Of a stretch of 49,772 nt of DNA, positions 33,736 through 39,964 are shown piece after piece. Position 1 is the first letter of the stretch, and each line of letters opens with the position of its first letter. A program made the position numbers and the translations under genes. Source of the stretch: an uncultured Clostridia bacterium. GTDB taxonomy: Bacteria; Bacillota; Clostridia; Christensenellales; CAG-917. The stretch lies in NCBI GenBank assembly GCA_947625225.1, contig CANQNQ010000009.1, forward strand, positions 1-49,772, written 5' to 3'. The notes under the pieces are model-generated. The model made no database searches, was not told where the DNA came from, and saw only the letters and a list, made by a program, of their open reading frames with translations.

Positions 33736-34680
33736 ATGGAAGCGCATATCACAATTCCGCACGGATTTAAGATAGGACACTTTGAGGATGAGTACACGGG
33801 CGTTACCGTCATTTTGTCGCGCAAAGGCGCGGTGGGCGGTTGCGATTGCCGCGGCGGCGCTCCCGGTACGCGCGAGACGGACTTGCTGCACCCCCTCAAA
33901 ATGATGGACAAGATCAACGCCGTTACGCTGGCGGGCGGCTCCGCATACGGGCTTGCCGCGTGCGACGGAGTTATGCAATATCTGCTTGGCGAGGGTGTTG
34001 GATTCAAGAGCATGGGCAAGACGGTGCCCATAGTCACAGGCGCGGTCATCTTTGACCTCAACCAGAAGCAGATGCACCTGCCAACCGCACAATTTGGCGT
34101 TGAAGCATGCAAAAACGCCACCTCAACCCCCACTTTTGGCAATGTGGGCGTGGGAAGAGGCGCCACCGTAGGCAAGATACGCGGCCTCAAATACGCCTCC
34201 AAAGGCGGAGTGGGCGCCGCCACCGTCAAGACGCTCGGCGTCAATGTCACCGCTGTGGTAGCCGTCAACGCGCTGGGCGACGTAGTGGACGACGCAGGAA
34301 ATATAGTTGCGGGCGCAAAGGGCAGAGACGGCAACTTCATCAACACCGAAAAGTGCCTTATAAACGGCGAGTACGGCAAGCTGCTGCTGGGCACAAACAC
34401 CACTATAGGCTGCGTGCTGACGGATGCAAATCTTGACAAGGTGCAGGCAACAAAGCTAGCAAGCGCCGCCCACAACGGACTTGCGCGCGCCATCCGCCCC
34501 GTACATACCGACTACGACGGCGACACCATGTTCTGCCTTGCGTCGGGCAGCAAGCCCGTGATAAGTTTCACCGCCTTGCAGACCGCGTGTGCGCGCGCGA
34601 CGCAGCTGGCAATTGTCAACGCGGTGAGCACGGACGCGTCATTTATATGCGACATTGACGAGGACGGCGAGGAGCAATAA
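33736..34680 (+). CDS. P1 (DmpA/S58) family aminopeptidase
   Basis: 314 residues. It matches the P1 peptidase fold with PHGFKIGHFEDEYTGVTVIL at the N-terminus, ITLAGGSAYGLAA-type residues (here VTLAGGSAYGLAACDGV), FGNVGVGRGATVGKI and the self-cleavage region LLLGTNTTIGCVLTDA. Members are N-terminal-nucleophile enzymes that cut themselves before a Ser/Thr and then act as aminopeptidases, some on D- or beta-amino acid peptides. The nucleophile should be Thr in NTTIG. No secretion signal. The weak AGGGAC site and 10-base gap suggest coupling to the hydrolase upstream. Confidence 0.87.
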   Translation: MEAHITIPHGFKIGHFEDEYTGVTVILSRKGAVGGCDCRGGAPGTRETDLLHPLKMMDKINAVTLAGGSAYGLAACDGVMQYLLGEGVGFKSMGKTVPIVTGAVIFDLNQKQMHLPTAQFGVEACKNATSTPTFGNVGVGRGATVGKIRGLKYASKGGVGAATVKTLGVNVTAVVAVNALGDVVDDAGNIVAGAKGRDGNFINTEKCLINGEYGKLLLGTNTTIGCVLTDANLDKVQATKLASAAHNGLARAIRPVHTDYDGDTMFCLASGSKPVISFTALQTACARATQLAIVNAVSTDASFICDIDEDGEEQ

Positions 34681-34716
34681 CGCGGTTTTTGCAAATCAGG
34701 TATACATTTTGGCATA

Positions 34717-34758
34717 AAAAAGCGACCCGATAATCAAAATCGGGTCGCGTATTTTTTA
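34717..34758 (+). terminator. Terminator of hydrolase 2 / P1 peptidase
   Basis: GCGACCCGAT pairs with ATCGGGTCGC, preceded by six A and followed by GTATTTTTT. Confidence 0.9.
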
Positions 34759-34764
34759 TCCGCC

Positions 34765-34971
34765 TTATGCAAGCACAAACGCGAATGTGTAGTAGCCGTC
34801 TTTTGTGTATGTTATGCCCGTGCCGGAATAGTTGTTGACGTACACAAAGTTGGTGGAATTTGCCAACTTCAGGTAGTGCGCGCCCATACGCATTGACTTG
34901 CCCATTGTTTTACGCCAAGCTAAGAGTTTTCTATACGCGTTGTCATGCGCCCCATGCGCATTGACATGCGC
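34765..34971 (-). pseudogene. Decayed C-terminal fragment of a surface protein
   Basis: On the minus strand an open frame without start signals ends at 34765 with the residues NFVYVNNYSGTGITY and then KDGYYTFAFVLA before TAA. This looks like the end of a secreted beta-rich lipoprotein, and the composition matches neighbouring genes rather than the AT-rich DNA to its right. The frame can be followed back through a short duplicated CGCATTGACWTGC sequence (34890 and 34956 regions) and is then lost. No ribosome site or promoter fits, so a deletion remnant is the best reading. Confidence 0.5.
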
Positions 34972-35508
34972 GCTTTATCGAATGTCAATAATTTTAGTAC
35001 CTTAATTTTCAATAATCAACAATATCAATGTACTTTGTCGCAATTAAATTTTTTTTGATTACAAGTGGGTATGTTTTGTCAGTGCAACCGCACATATGTT
35101 GAATCAAATAGAAAATCGCAGGAACAAATCTTTTTCAGTATACACATTTATGCAGTTTAGATCTGTCAATTGGAGACAAGGAGCGCCGCGCAAAAAGTGC
35201 AATTTGCAATATTTGTTTCAACTGTGAACGAAAGAGTAGCGTGGGCATATTTTTTCAAAAATCAGCCGATTATTTATATATGTCATCTCGGATTTATTTT
35301 GCAATATAGCAACTTTATATGGTGTGTCAGTACAGATAAACTGCCTGTTCTTATATATTTGTATGTTCATTTGTGCATATCATCACATCGCCGTTTTAGG
35401 TGTCCTTATATGCGTCCCTACGCAATTTTGTATTGAATAAATCTTGCAAGCATAAACATATTTTATCGTAGTAATCTTGAGCAATTATATACCGTGTTTT
35501 TTATAACA
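34972..35508. other. AT-rich non-coding stretch
   Basis: About 540 bp, clearly richer in A/T than the surroundings. An 88-codon frame at 35170-35436 has no ribosome site and an implausible composition. I see no promoter, RNA or repeat that I can defend. Confidence 0.4.
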
Positions 35509-35697
35509 AAAAATCCTTTGGATTCTTTTCCAAAGGACTTAGTAAATTGAGTATTGGAATTGATCTTAGTTGGTAGGGGCAACTATGTTGCCACTCCTAA
35601 ACAATAAAAATGTCCTTTGGATTCTTTTCCAAAGGACTTAGCAAATTGAGTATTGGAATTGACCTTTTATGGCAGGGGCAACTTTGTTGCCACTCCC
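35509..35697 (-). repeat. Two tandem tRNA-Gln 3'-end remnants with terminators
   Basis: Two units of about 98 bp (35509-35597 and 35607-35697) are over 85% alike. Read on the minus strand, each begins with a hairpin GGAGTGGCAAC/GTTGCCCCT capped by TGCCA or TACCA, continues with a shared AATTCCAATACTCAATTT spacer, and ends in a GTCCTTTGGA/TCCAAAGGAY hairpin plus T-run. The hairpin end GCCCCTGCCA differs by one base from the 3' end of the adjacent tRNA-Gln (GCTCCTGCCA), and the terminator is the same as the tRNA's own. Confidence 0.7.
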
Positions 35698-35712
35698 GTC
35701 GTGTTTTTTTGT

Positions 35713-35744
35713 AAAAAAGTCCTTTGGATACTTCTCCAAAGGAC
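35713..35744 (-). terminator. Terminator of tRNA-Gln(CTG)
   Basis: GTCCTTTGGA pairs with TCCAAAGGAC, followed on the minus strand by TTTTTT. Confidence 0.85.
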
Positions 35745-35748
35745 TTTG

Positions 35749-35822
35749 TGGCAGGAGCTATAGGAATCGAACCTACACTGTGGGAGTCAGAGGCCCATGT
35801 GCTACCACTACACCAAGCTCCA
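35749..35822 (-). tRNA. tRNA-Gln (anticodon CTG)
   Basis: 74 bases: acceptor TGGAGCT/AGCTCCT with an unpaired U1-U72, D-stem GTGT/GCAC with loop AGTGGTA, anticodon stem TGGGC/TCCCA (C-U mismatch at 31-39) with loop CTCTGAC, T-arm GTAGG-TTCGATT-CCTAT, discriminator G and encoded CCA. The weak 1-72 pair and G73 fit glutaminyl identity. Confidence 0.93.
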
Positions 35823-35833
35823 TCGACGAAAGC

Positions 35834-35862
35834 ATTATATAACAATAATTTCAAAATAGCAA
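35834..35862 (-). promoter_or_regulatory. Promoter of tRNA-Gln
   Basis: On the minus strand TTGCTA (35862-35857), 17 bp, TATAAT (35839-35834). Confidence 0.6.
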
Positions 35863-35900
35863 ATACTTTTGCATAAATCTTAAAAACAAAATGTTATTTC

Positions 35901-35929
35901 TTGACTTTTTGCCGCTAAGTTGTTAATAT
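35901..35929 (+). promoter_or_regulatory. Promoter of the tRNA-Pro(CGG) locus
   Basis: TTGACT at 35901-35906 and TAATAT at 35924-35929, spacer 17 bp. The transcript would cover both partial copies before the intact tRNA. Confidence 0.55.
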
Positions 35930-35997
35930 GATGTAGCGTCAAAGCGAAAATCAATGTGTTTTTGCACGGCAACGCACAACAAACTTAATATTTCCAA

Positions 35998-36217
35998 CGG
36001 GGTGTAGCGCAGCTTGGTAGCGCTAGATGAAGTGACGCTTCGCTACTCCATGCGCGTCGGTCGGCATACAAGCAAACGGCAACGCACAGCAAACTTAATA
36101 ACTCAATCGGGGTGTAGCGCAGCTTGGTAGCGCTAGATGAAGTGACGCTTCGCTACTCCATGCGCGCCGGTCGGCATACAAGCAGACGGCAACGCACAGC
36201 AAACTTAATAACTCAAT
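35998..36217 (+). repeat. Two tandem 110-bp copies starting with a tRNA-Pro 5' half
   Basis: Copies at 35998-36107 and 36108-36217 are nearly identical. Each starts with the first 25 bases of the downstream tRNA-Pro(CGG), CGGGGTGTAGCGCAGCTTGG then TAGCG, and then departs into CTAGATGAAGTGACG and CGCTACTCCA, whose CGCTAC can pair with GTAGCG of the tRNA part. Each ends with the same GCACARCAAACTTAATA leader that precedes the real tRNA. They read as collapsed tRNA copies. Confidence 0.8.
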
Positions 36218-36294
36218 CGGGGTGTAGCGCAGCTTGGTAGCGCGCATGGTTCGGGACCATGAGGCCGCGAGTTCAAATCTCGCCACTCCGACCA
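36218..36294 (+). tRNA. tRNA-Pro (anticodon CGG)
   Basis: 77 bases: acceptor CGGGGTG/CACTCCG, D-stem GCGC/GCGC with loop AGCTTGGTA, anticodon stem CATGG/CCATG with loop TTCGGGA, variable AGGCC, T-arm GCGAG-TTCAAAT-CTCGC, discriminator A, encoded CCA. Confidence 0.95.
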
Positions 36295-36305
36295 ATCAAT
36301 CACGC

Positions 36306-36337
36306 GAGAGCGCCCCATACGGAGCGCTCTCATTTTT
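36306..36337 (+). terminator. Terminator of tRNA-Pro(CGG)
   Basis: GAGAGCGC pairs with GCGCTCTC, followed by ATTTTT. Confidence 0.85.
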
Positions 36338-36348
36338 ACACTCAAAAG

Positions 36349-36627
36349 ACGTGCTTGCACGGATTGCAGAGCGTGAAAATGGGAGCGTTACATTGGCTCG
36401 CCGAGCCAATGTATTGGTACAACGACCCAGCGGGGAGGAAGTACCAATAACTCCGTATGTCTGATCTTGTGTGCAAGCGAAGTACCGCTAGTGCACCGAA
36501 CAAAAATGTGCGTACGTGCTTGCACGGATATCGGGGATAAAACAAGAGTGCGTCAAAAGTTTACCGAACTTTTGACGTGGAACGAGCTTGCGAGCAAGCG
36601 AAGTACCACTAGTGCACCGAACAAAAT
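36349..36627. repeat. Two diverged hairpin repeats downstream of tRNA-Pro(CGG)
   Basis: Units at about 36349-36513 and 36514-36627 share the start ACGTGCTTGCACGGAT and the end CAAGCGAAGTACCRCTAGTG plus CACCGAACAAAA. Between these ends each carries a long palindrome of different sequence: ACATTGGCTCG/CGAGCCAATGT in the first, CGTCAAAAGTT/AACTTTTGACG in the second. The first also has TATTGGTAC/GTACCAATA. No coding gene is seen. Confidence 0.65.
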
Positions 36628-36660
36628 ATTTTATATTGAAATCTATAACTCAGATAACAA

Positions 36661-36692
36661 AAATGGCGTCTGCAAGGTCGCGGACGTCATTT
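36661..36692 (-). terminator. Terminator of the second XRE gene
   Basis: On the minus strand AAATGaCGTCcGC pairs with GCaGACGcCATTT (lower case marks mismatches), followed by TTTTG; it starts at the stop codon. Confidence 0.55.
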
Positions 36693-36891
36693 AATCGATA
36701 ACACCCAAAAGGTAGTCGGTGGTTTCATCAAAAAATGCGGCAAGCTTAATAATCGCAGAAGCGGTTGGCCCGGTTTTGCCAAGCTCCCACTTTGCGATTG
36801 CCGATTGACTTAAACCGACAGCGTGCGCAAGCTGCATCTGGCTCAGGCCTTTTGCAACGCGCAATTCTTTCAACCGCTCCTTGAATTCCAT
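36691..36891 (-). CDS. XRE-family repressor, CI-like
   Basis: 66 residues, one complete Cro/C1 helix-turn-helix: RLKELRVAKGLSQMQLAHAV, GLSQSAIAKWELGK and FFDETTDYLLGV. It stands divergent from the Cys-rich/GIY-YIG pair, and the shared region holds a 16-bp perfect palindrome inside the opposing promoter, so it very likely represses those genes and perhaps itself. No ribosome site precedes the ATG. A TATAAT on the minus strand (36903-36898) ends six bases before it, so the transcript may be leaderless, although no good -35 box is seen. Confidence 0.85.
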   Translation of the reverse strand: MEFKERLKELRVAKGLSQMQLAHAVGLSQSAIAKWELGKTGPTASAIIKLAAFFDETTDYLLGVID

Positions 36892-36925
36892 AACTTTATT
36901 ATAAGCAATGCAAGTCTTAAAGTAC

Positions 36926-36954
36926 TTGACAAGTCTTATAAGACTTAATATAAT
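36926..36954 (+). promoter_or_regulatory. Consensus promoter of the Cys-rich/GIY-YIG pair
   Basis: Perfect TTGACA at 36926-36931 and perfect TATAAT at 36949-36954, 17 bp apart. Confidence 0.85.
36931..36946. promoter_or_regulatory. 16-bp perfect palindrome, probable XRE operator
   Basis: AAGTCTTATAAGACTT fills the promoter spacer. An extra half-site AAGTCTT lies at 36911-36917, 20 bp upstream in the same orientation. Confidence 0.75.
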
Positions 36955-36978
36955 GAATAAAACAAAAGGAGAATTAAA

Positions 36979-37200
36979 ATGAACAGAAGTGAATATGTCT
37001 CAACAAAGTGTTGCGCAACTTGCATTTATTGGAATGGAAAGATAAAGTTTAATCCCGGACTTTTTGGAGATAAGGTCACTTTTGATGATTCCGAAGTTGC
37101 CAAATGCAACAAAAGTTCGGGATTTTTTTTCTCTAAAACGTGCAAAGGGACAGATGGGCACGGATTTTTTTCGTGCAGCGATTGGAAACAAAGATATTGA
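36979..37200 (+). CDS. Small cysteine-rich protein, unrecognised
   Basis: 73 residues with six Cys: CCATCIYWNG near the N-terminus, then KCNKS, KTCKG and FSCSDW. The C-x-x-C pair and later Cys suggest a small zinc-binding ribbon. The opening CxxCIYW and closing CSDW recall short phage- or plasmid-borne proteins, but I cannot name a family. AAAGGAG lies 8 bases before the ATG. It is controlled by the palindromic promoter and followed after 13 bases by the GIY-YIG gene, so the two are one transcript. A partner or adaptor role is possible but unsupported. Confidence 0.7.
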   Translation: MNRSEYVSTKCCATCIYWNGKIKFNPGLFGDKVTFDDSEVAKCNKSSGFFFSKTCKGTDGHGFFSCSDWKQRY

Positions 37201-37213
37201 TTGAGGTGATGAT

Positions 37214-38065
37214 ATGAAACTTAAACTTAACGACTTGCTACGTTTTTCGCAGGAGCAGATAAATAATGCAAAAATTAGCTTGAATATAACGCATGGAAAG
37301 GGCGGTCAGCGATACTTTGAGATGTGGAAGAGCGATGAGCGCGTTCCCGCCGAAAAGGATGTTTGGTACGCCTATCCTTCTCACTATGGGCGGTCTCGTT
37401 GCTTTTATGAGGGAGAAACCTGCGTCGGATTTATACAGATGGATCGCAACAACGAGTGGTTGCTGGTCGCTGTGGGAAAAGTGGTGTCAGTTCCGACGTC
37501 AGGCCCTTGCAAATACGAGCCGATCCACGAATATGATGCGTTTCTTGGGCGAGTTATCGTCCGCCTTTCAAAAGGAAATACAATGGGAAGATTTGTGTTC
37601 CATCTTTCCAGATTTCTTGATGAGTGCGAAGTGATCAGAGTGTGCGAAAAGGCGTATGAAGAGGACGCGGCGTTCAGTCTTGACTCGATTTCTCTTGGCT
37701 ATGCCGATCTGAAAGCGACTATTGACGGCTACAAAAACCCTTCGCTGAGAAAGATTTTGGAAAACATCAAAGGCATTTACTGCCTTACTGATACCAAAAC
37801 GGGAAAGTTATACATCGGCTCTGCGACAGGGGACAGCAAAGGGATCGCGCAGCGTTGGGGCAATTATTCCGTTACTCTATCGGGCGGCAACAAGGAACTT
37901 TGCAATCTGTTGCAAGAAAAAGGCGAGGAGTATATCAAATCAAATTTCAAATTTACAGTTATCGAATACTTCGGCATGCGTTTCGATGATGAGAAAATCT
38001 TGCAGAGAGAGGCTTATTGGAAACAGGTGTTTGATACTATCCGCCACGGATATAACGATAATTGA
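37214..38065 (+). CDS. GIY-YIG nuclease family protein
   Basis: 283 residues. The C-terminal ~100 hold the GIY-YIG nuclease core: GIYCLTDTKTGKLYIGSATG gives both signature tripeptide regions, RWGNY supplies the Arg, and LQREAYWKQVF contains the metal-binding Glu. The N-terminal ~180 residues form an unnamed domain seen in my memory of similar Clostridial proteins, with NNEWLLVAVGKV and a helical segment before the nuclease. GAGGTG is the ribosome site. It lies second in an XRE-controlled pair, in a low-GC segment next to a tRNA, a typical site for transferred genes. A DNA-cleaving role in defence or element maintenance is an inference. Confidence 0.82.
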   Translation: MKLKLNDLLRFSQEQINNAKISLNITHGKGGQRYFEMWKSDERVPAEKDVWYAYPSHYGRSRCFYEGETCVGFIQMDRNNEWLLVAVGKVVSVPTSGPCKYEPIHEYDAFLGRVIVRLSKGNTMGRFVFHLSRFLDECEVIRVCEKAYEEDAAFSLDSISLGYADLKATIDGYKNPSLRKILENIKGIYCLTDTKTGKLYIGSATGDSKGIAQRWGNYSVTLSGGNKELCNLLQEKGEEYIKSNFKFTVIEYFGMRFDDEKILQREAYWKQVFDTIRHGYNDN

Positions 38066-38091
38066 ATGTTTGACCGAAAAAATGTTCAGAT

Positions 38092-38117
38092 CGCTCCGCA
38101 AGGGGCGTTCTTTATTC
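38092..38117 (+). terminator. Terminator of the GIY-YIG transcript
   Basis: CGCTCC pairs with GGGGCG (one G-U) over GCAA, followed by TTCTTTATT. Confidence 0.55.
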
Positions 38118-38129
38118 TATTCAAATGCT

Positions 38130-39506
38130 TTAATCGGCGGGGGAGCGGCGATATTCCGGTTCGGCGTAGACGACAAGCGTATGGGTTTTGGCGTAGCGCT
38201 TGGAGTTGAGGTAAATTATGTAGGACAGCGAGAATATCGCGGTCACGCATTCGGAGGCGGGCAGCGCAAGCATAACTCCGTTCATGCCCATGCCCAGCGG
38301 GAGGGTGTAGATAAACAATGTGCTAAGCGCCACGCTGCGCAATGCGGATATGACCAGCGTCGCTTTTACCCGTGAGATGGATTGCAGATAGTAGATGCTC
38401 AGCACGTTGATGCCCAGGAATATGTACCATATCGAATATATGCGCGTCATGTCGGGCGCGGCAGCCAGCACGTCGGGCGTGGTCGCCATAAACAATTTGA
38501 TGGTCTGTATGGGCAGCAGCTCGCCAATAAGCAAAAACGCTATCGCCAAAATTGCGGTGGTCGTGGCGCCAAGTTTCATCGCTTTTTTTATTCGTGACGG
38601 TATTCCCGCGCCGAAGTTGGAGGCGACTATGGGTTGTACTGCGTTGCCGACGCCCGAAAACAGAGCCTGCCATAGAGCGGCGATCGTGCATATGACGCCG
38701 TACACGGCAAGCTCCGCCGAGCCGCCGTATTTCATGATCTGATTGTTCATGAGGCAGGTGCTTATCACCACGCCGAGGTCGAGTATGCCGGATCCGAATC
38801 CGGACGCCAAAATGATACCTGCCTTGGGAAAAAACTGCGGAGTGCGCACAAATTTGAGCCTGTTGCGCGGGGACAGGAAGTGGATAAGCATCACCAGCAC
38901 CTGCGCCGTCGTGCCCATCACGGTGGCTATCGCGGCGCCCTTCATGCCCATGCCCAGCGGGAATACGAAATAATAATCGCCGAAAATGTTCAACGCGCCG
39001 CCTATGACGACGGCAAGCATGACCACCGCAGGCGATTTGTCATTGCGGATGAAGCACCCCAAAAAGTTGGGCAGAACAAACATCGGGAAAAACCAGATCA
39101 GCCAGCGCGCGTACTCCATGACCTTTGGCATCAGTGCGTCGTCCGCTCCAAACAGGTAGAACAGTCTGTAATCCAACCCCAAAAACAGCGCCCAGCACGC
39201 GCAGGTGACGATTGACATAAGGATGAACGACACAGTGAACATCTGTTTGCCGCGCTTTTCGTCGCCATAGCCGAACGACTGACTCATCAGTACCGCGCCG
39301 CCCATACCGCACAGCACCGCGAGGAAGCTCATTATGGCAAAGAAGGGCAGTATGACCGCCATTGCCGCCGAGCCCATCTCGCTTTCGGACTGTCCCACGG
39401 CGATGGTGTCCACAAAACTGTATATGGAAATGACAACGGCGCAACCCATTGCCGGAAACAGAAACTTGTTGTAAAGTTTGTTTACTCTGTCGTTGATAAG
39501 ATCCAT
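38130..39506 (-). CDS. MATE-family efflux transporter
   Basis: 458 residues with about 12 membrane segments in two bundles. The N-terminal half has FVDTIAVGQSE and GGAVLMSQSFGYGDEKRG; the second half repeats the pattern with NAVQPIVASNFGAG. This belongs to the NorM/DinF-type MATE group driving drug or metabolite export by Na+ or H+. AAGGTAAG precedes the ATG. The promoter is not clear. A GC-rich hairpin (ATTTGCCC/GGGGCAAAT, 39543-39577) lies just upstream and might be a leader structure. Substrate unknown. Confidence 0.88.
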   Translation of the reverse strand: MDLINDRVNKLYNKFLFPAMGCAVVISIYSFVDTIAVGQSESEMGSAAMAVILPFFAIMSFLAVLCGMGGAVLMSQSFGYGDEKRGKQMFTVSFILMSIVTCACWALFLGLDYRLFYLFGADDALMPKVMEYARWLIWFFPMFVLPNFLGCFIRNDKSPAVVMLAVVIGGALNIFGDYYFVFPLGMGMKGAAIATVMGTTAQVLVMLIHFLSPRNRLKFVRTPQFFPKAGIILASGFGSGILDLGVVISTCLMNNQIMKYGGSAELAVYGVICTIAALWQALFSGVGNAVQPIVASNFGAGIPSRIKKAMKLGATTTAILAIAFLLIGELLPIQTIKLFMATTPDVLAAAPDMTRIYSIWYIFLGINVLSIYYLQSISRVKATLVISALRSVALSTLFIYTLPLGMGMNGVMLALPASECVTAIFSLSYIIYLNSKRYAKTHTLVVYAEPEYRRSPAD

Positions 39507-39594
39507 ATACTTACCTTATAGCTATAATTTCAACTTATGCGCATTTGCCCGCGGCGTATGCGCGGCGGGGCAAATTGCCACTGTTCATATAAAA

Positions 39595-39624
39595 CAAAAA
39601 TGCCTTTTTTTGATGGCATTTTTG
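39595..39624 (-). terminator. Terminator of the third XRE gene
   Basis: On the minus strand AAAAATGCC pairs with GGCATTTTT, followed by G and TTTT. Confidence 0.75.
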
Positions 39625-39659
39625 CGACCTGTATGTGATTTTTCGCACTTTGCAAACAA

Positions 39660-39872
39660 TCAATAGTTTCTGCGGCCAATGAGGTAGTCCACCGAAACGC
39701 CGAAAAATATGCTCAACTCGATAAGGATATCGTAGTCGGGTTGATTTCTGCCGACTTCCCAACCGGATACTGTGGATTTTGCCACCTTGAGATGCGCCGC
39801 CAGATCCTGTTGAAGCATGTTTTTCTCCTGTCTGAGGGACTTGAGCCTCTCCGGGAAACAATTGTGAAGCAT
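39660..39872 (-). CDS. XRE-family regulator
   Basis: 70 residues with a Cro/C1 helix-turn-helix: RLKSLRQEKNMLQQDLAAHL, KVAKSTVSGWEVGRNQPD and FFGVSVDYLIGR. It has a strong AAGGAGGT ribosome site and its own promoter, unlike the two other small XRE genes in the window. It lies between the MATE exporter and the methyltransferase, all on the minus strand; regulation of the MATE gene downstream is possible but not shown. Confidence 0.87.
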   Translation of the reverse strand: MLHNCFPERLKSLRQEKNMLQQDLAAHLKVAKSTVSGWEVGRNQPDYDILIELSIFFGVSVDYLIGRRNY

Positions 39873-39904
39873 AAGATACCTCCTTATTGCCGCTTACATA
39901 TAAT

Positions 39905-39933
39905 ACTATAAATACTTATCGTGTTTTTGTCAA
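39905..39933 (-). promoter_or_regulatory. Promoter of the third XRE gene
   Basis: On the minus strand TTGACA (39933-39928), 17 bp, TATAGT (39910-39905). Confidence 0.75.
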
Positions 39934-39964
39934 TAGTGTTGCCCAACAAAATTCAACATTTTTT

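Noticed and set aside
35170..35436. An 88-codon frame in AT-rich DNA
   Set aside because: No ribosome site or promoter, and the translated sequence is an unlikely mix of aromatic and random residues.
35509..36627. Clustered repeats that might be taken for a CRISPR array
   Set aside because: Units are 90-165 bp, two or three copies only, imperfect, with no 25-40 bp repeat/spacer rhythm and no cas genes nearby.
36691..38065. Prophage or integrative element next to the tRNA genes
   Set aside because: No integrase, no att-type duplication of the tRNA 3' end enclosing the segment, and no structural or transfer genes; the tRNA repeats copy the 5' half instead.
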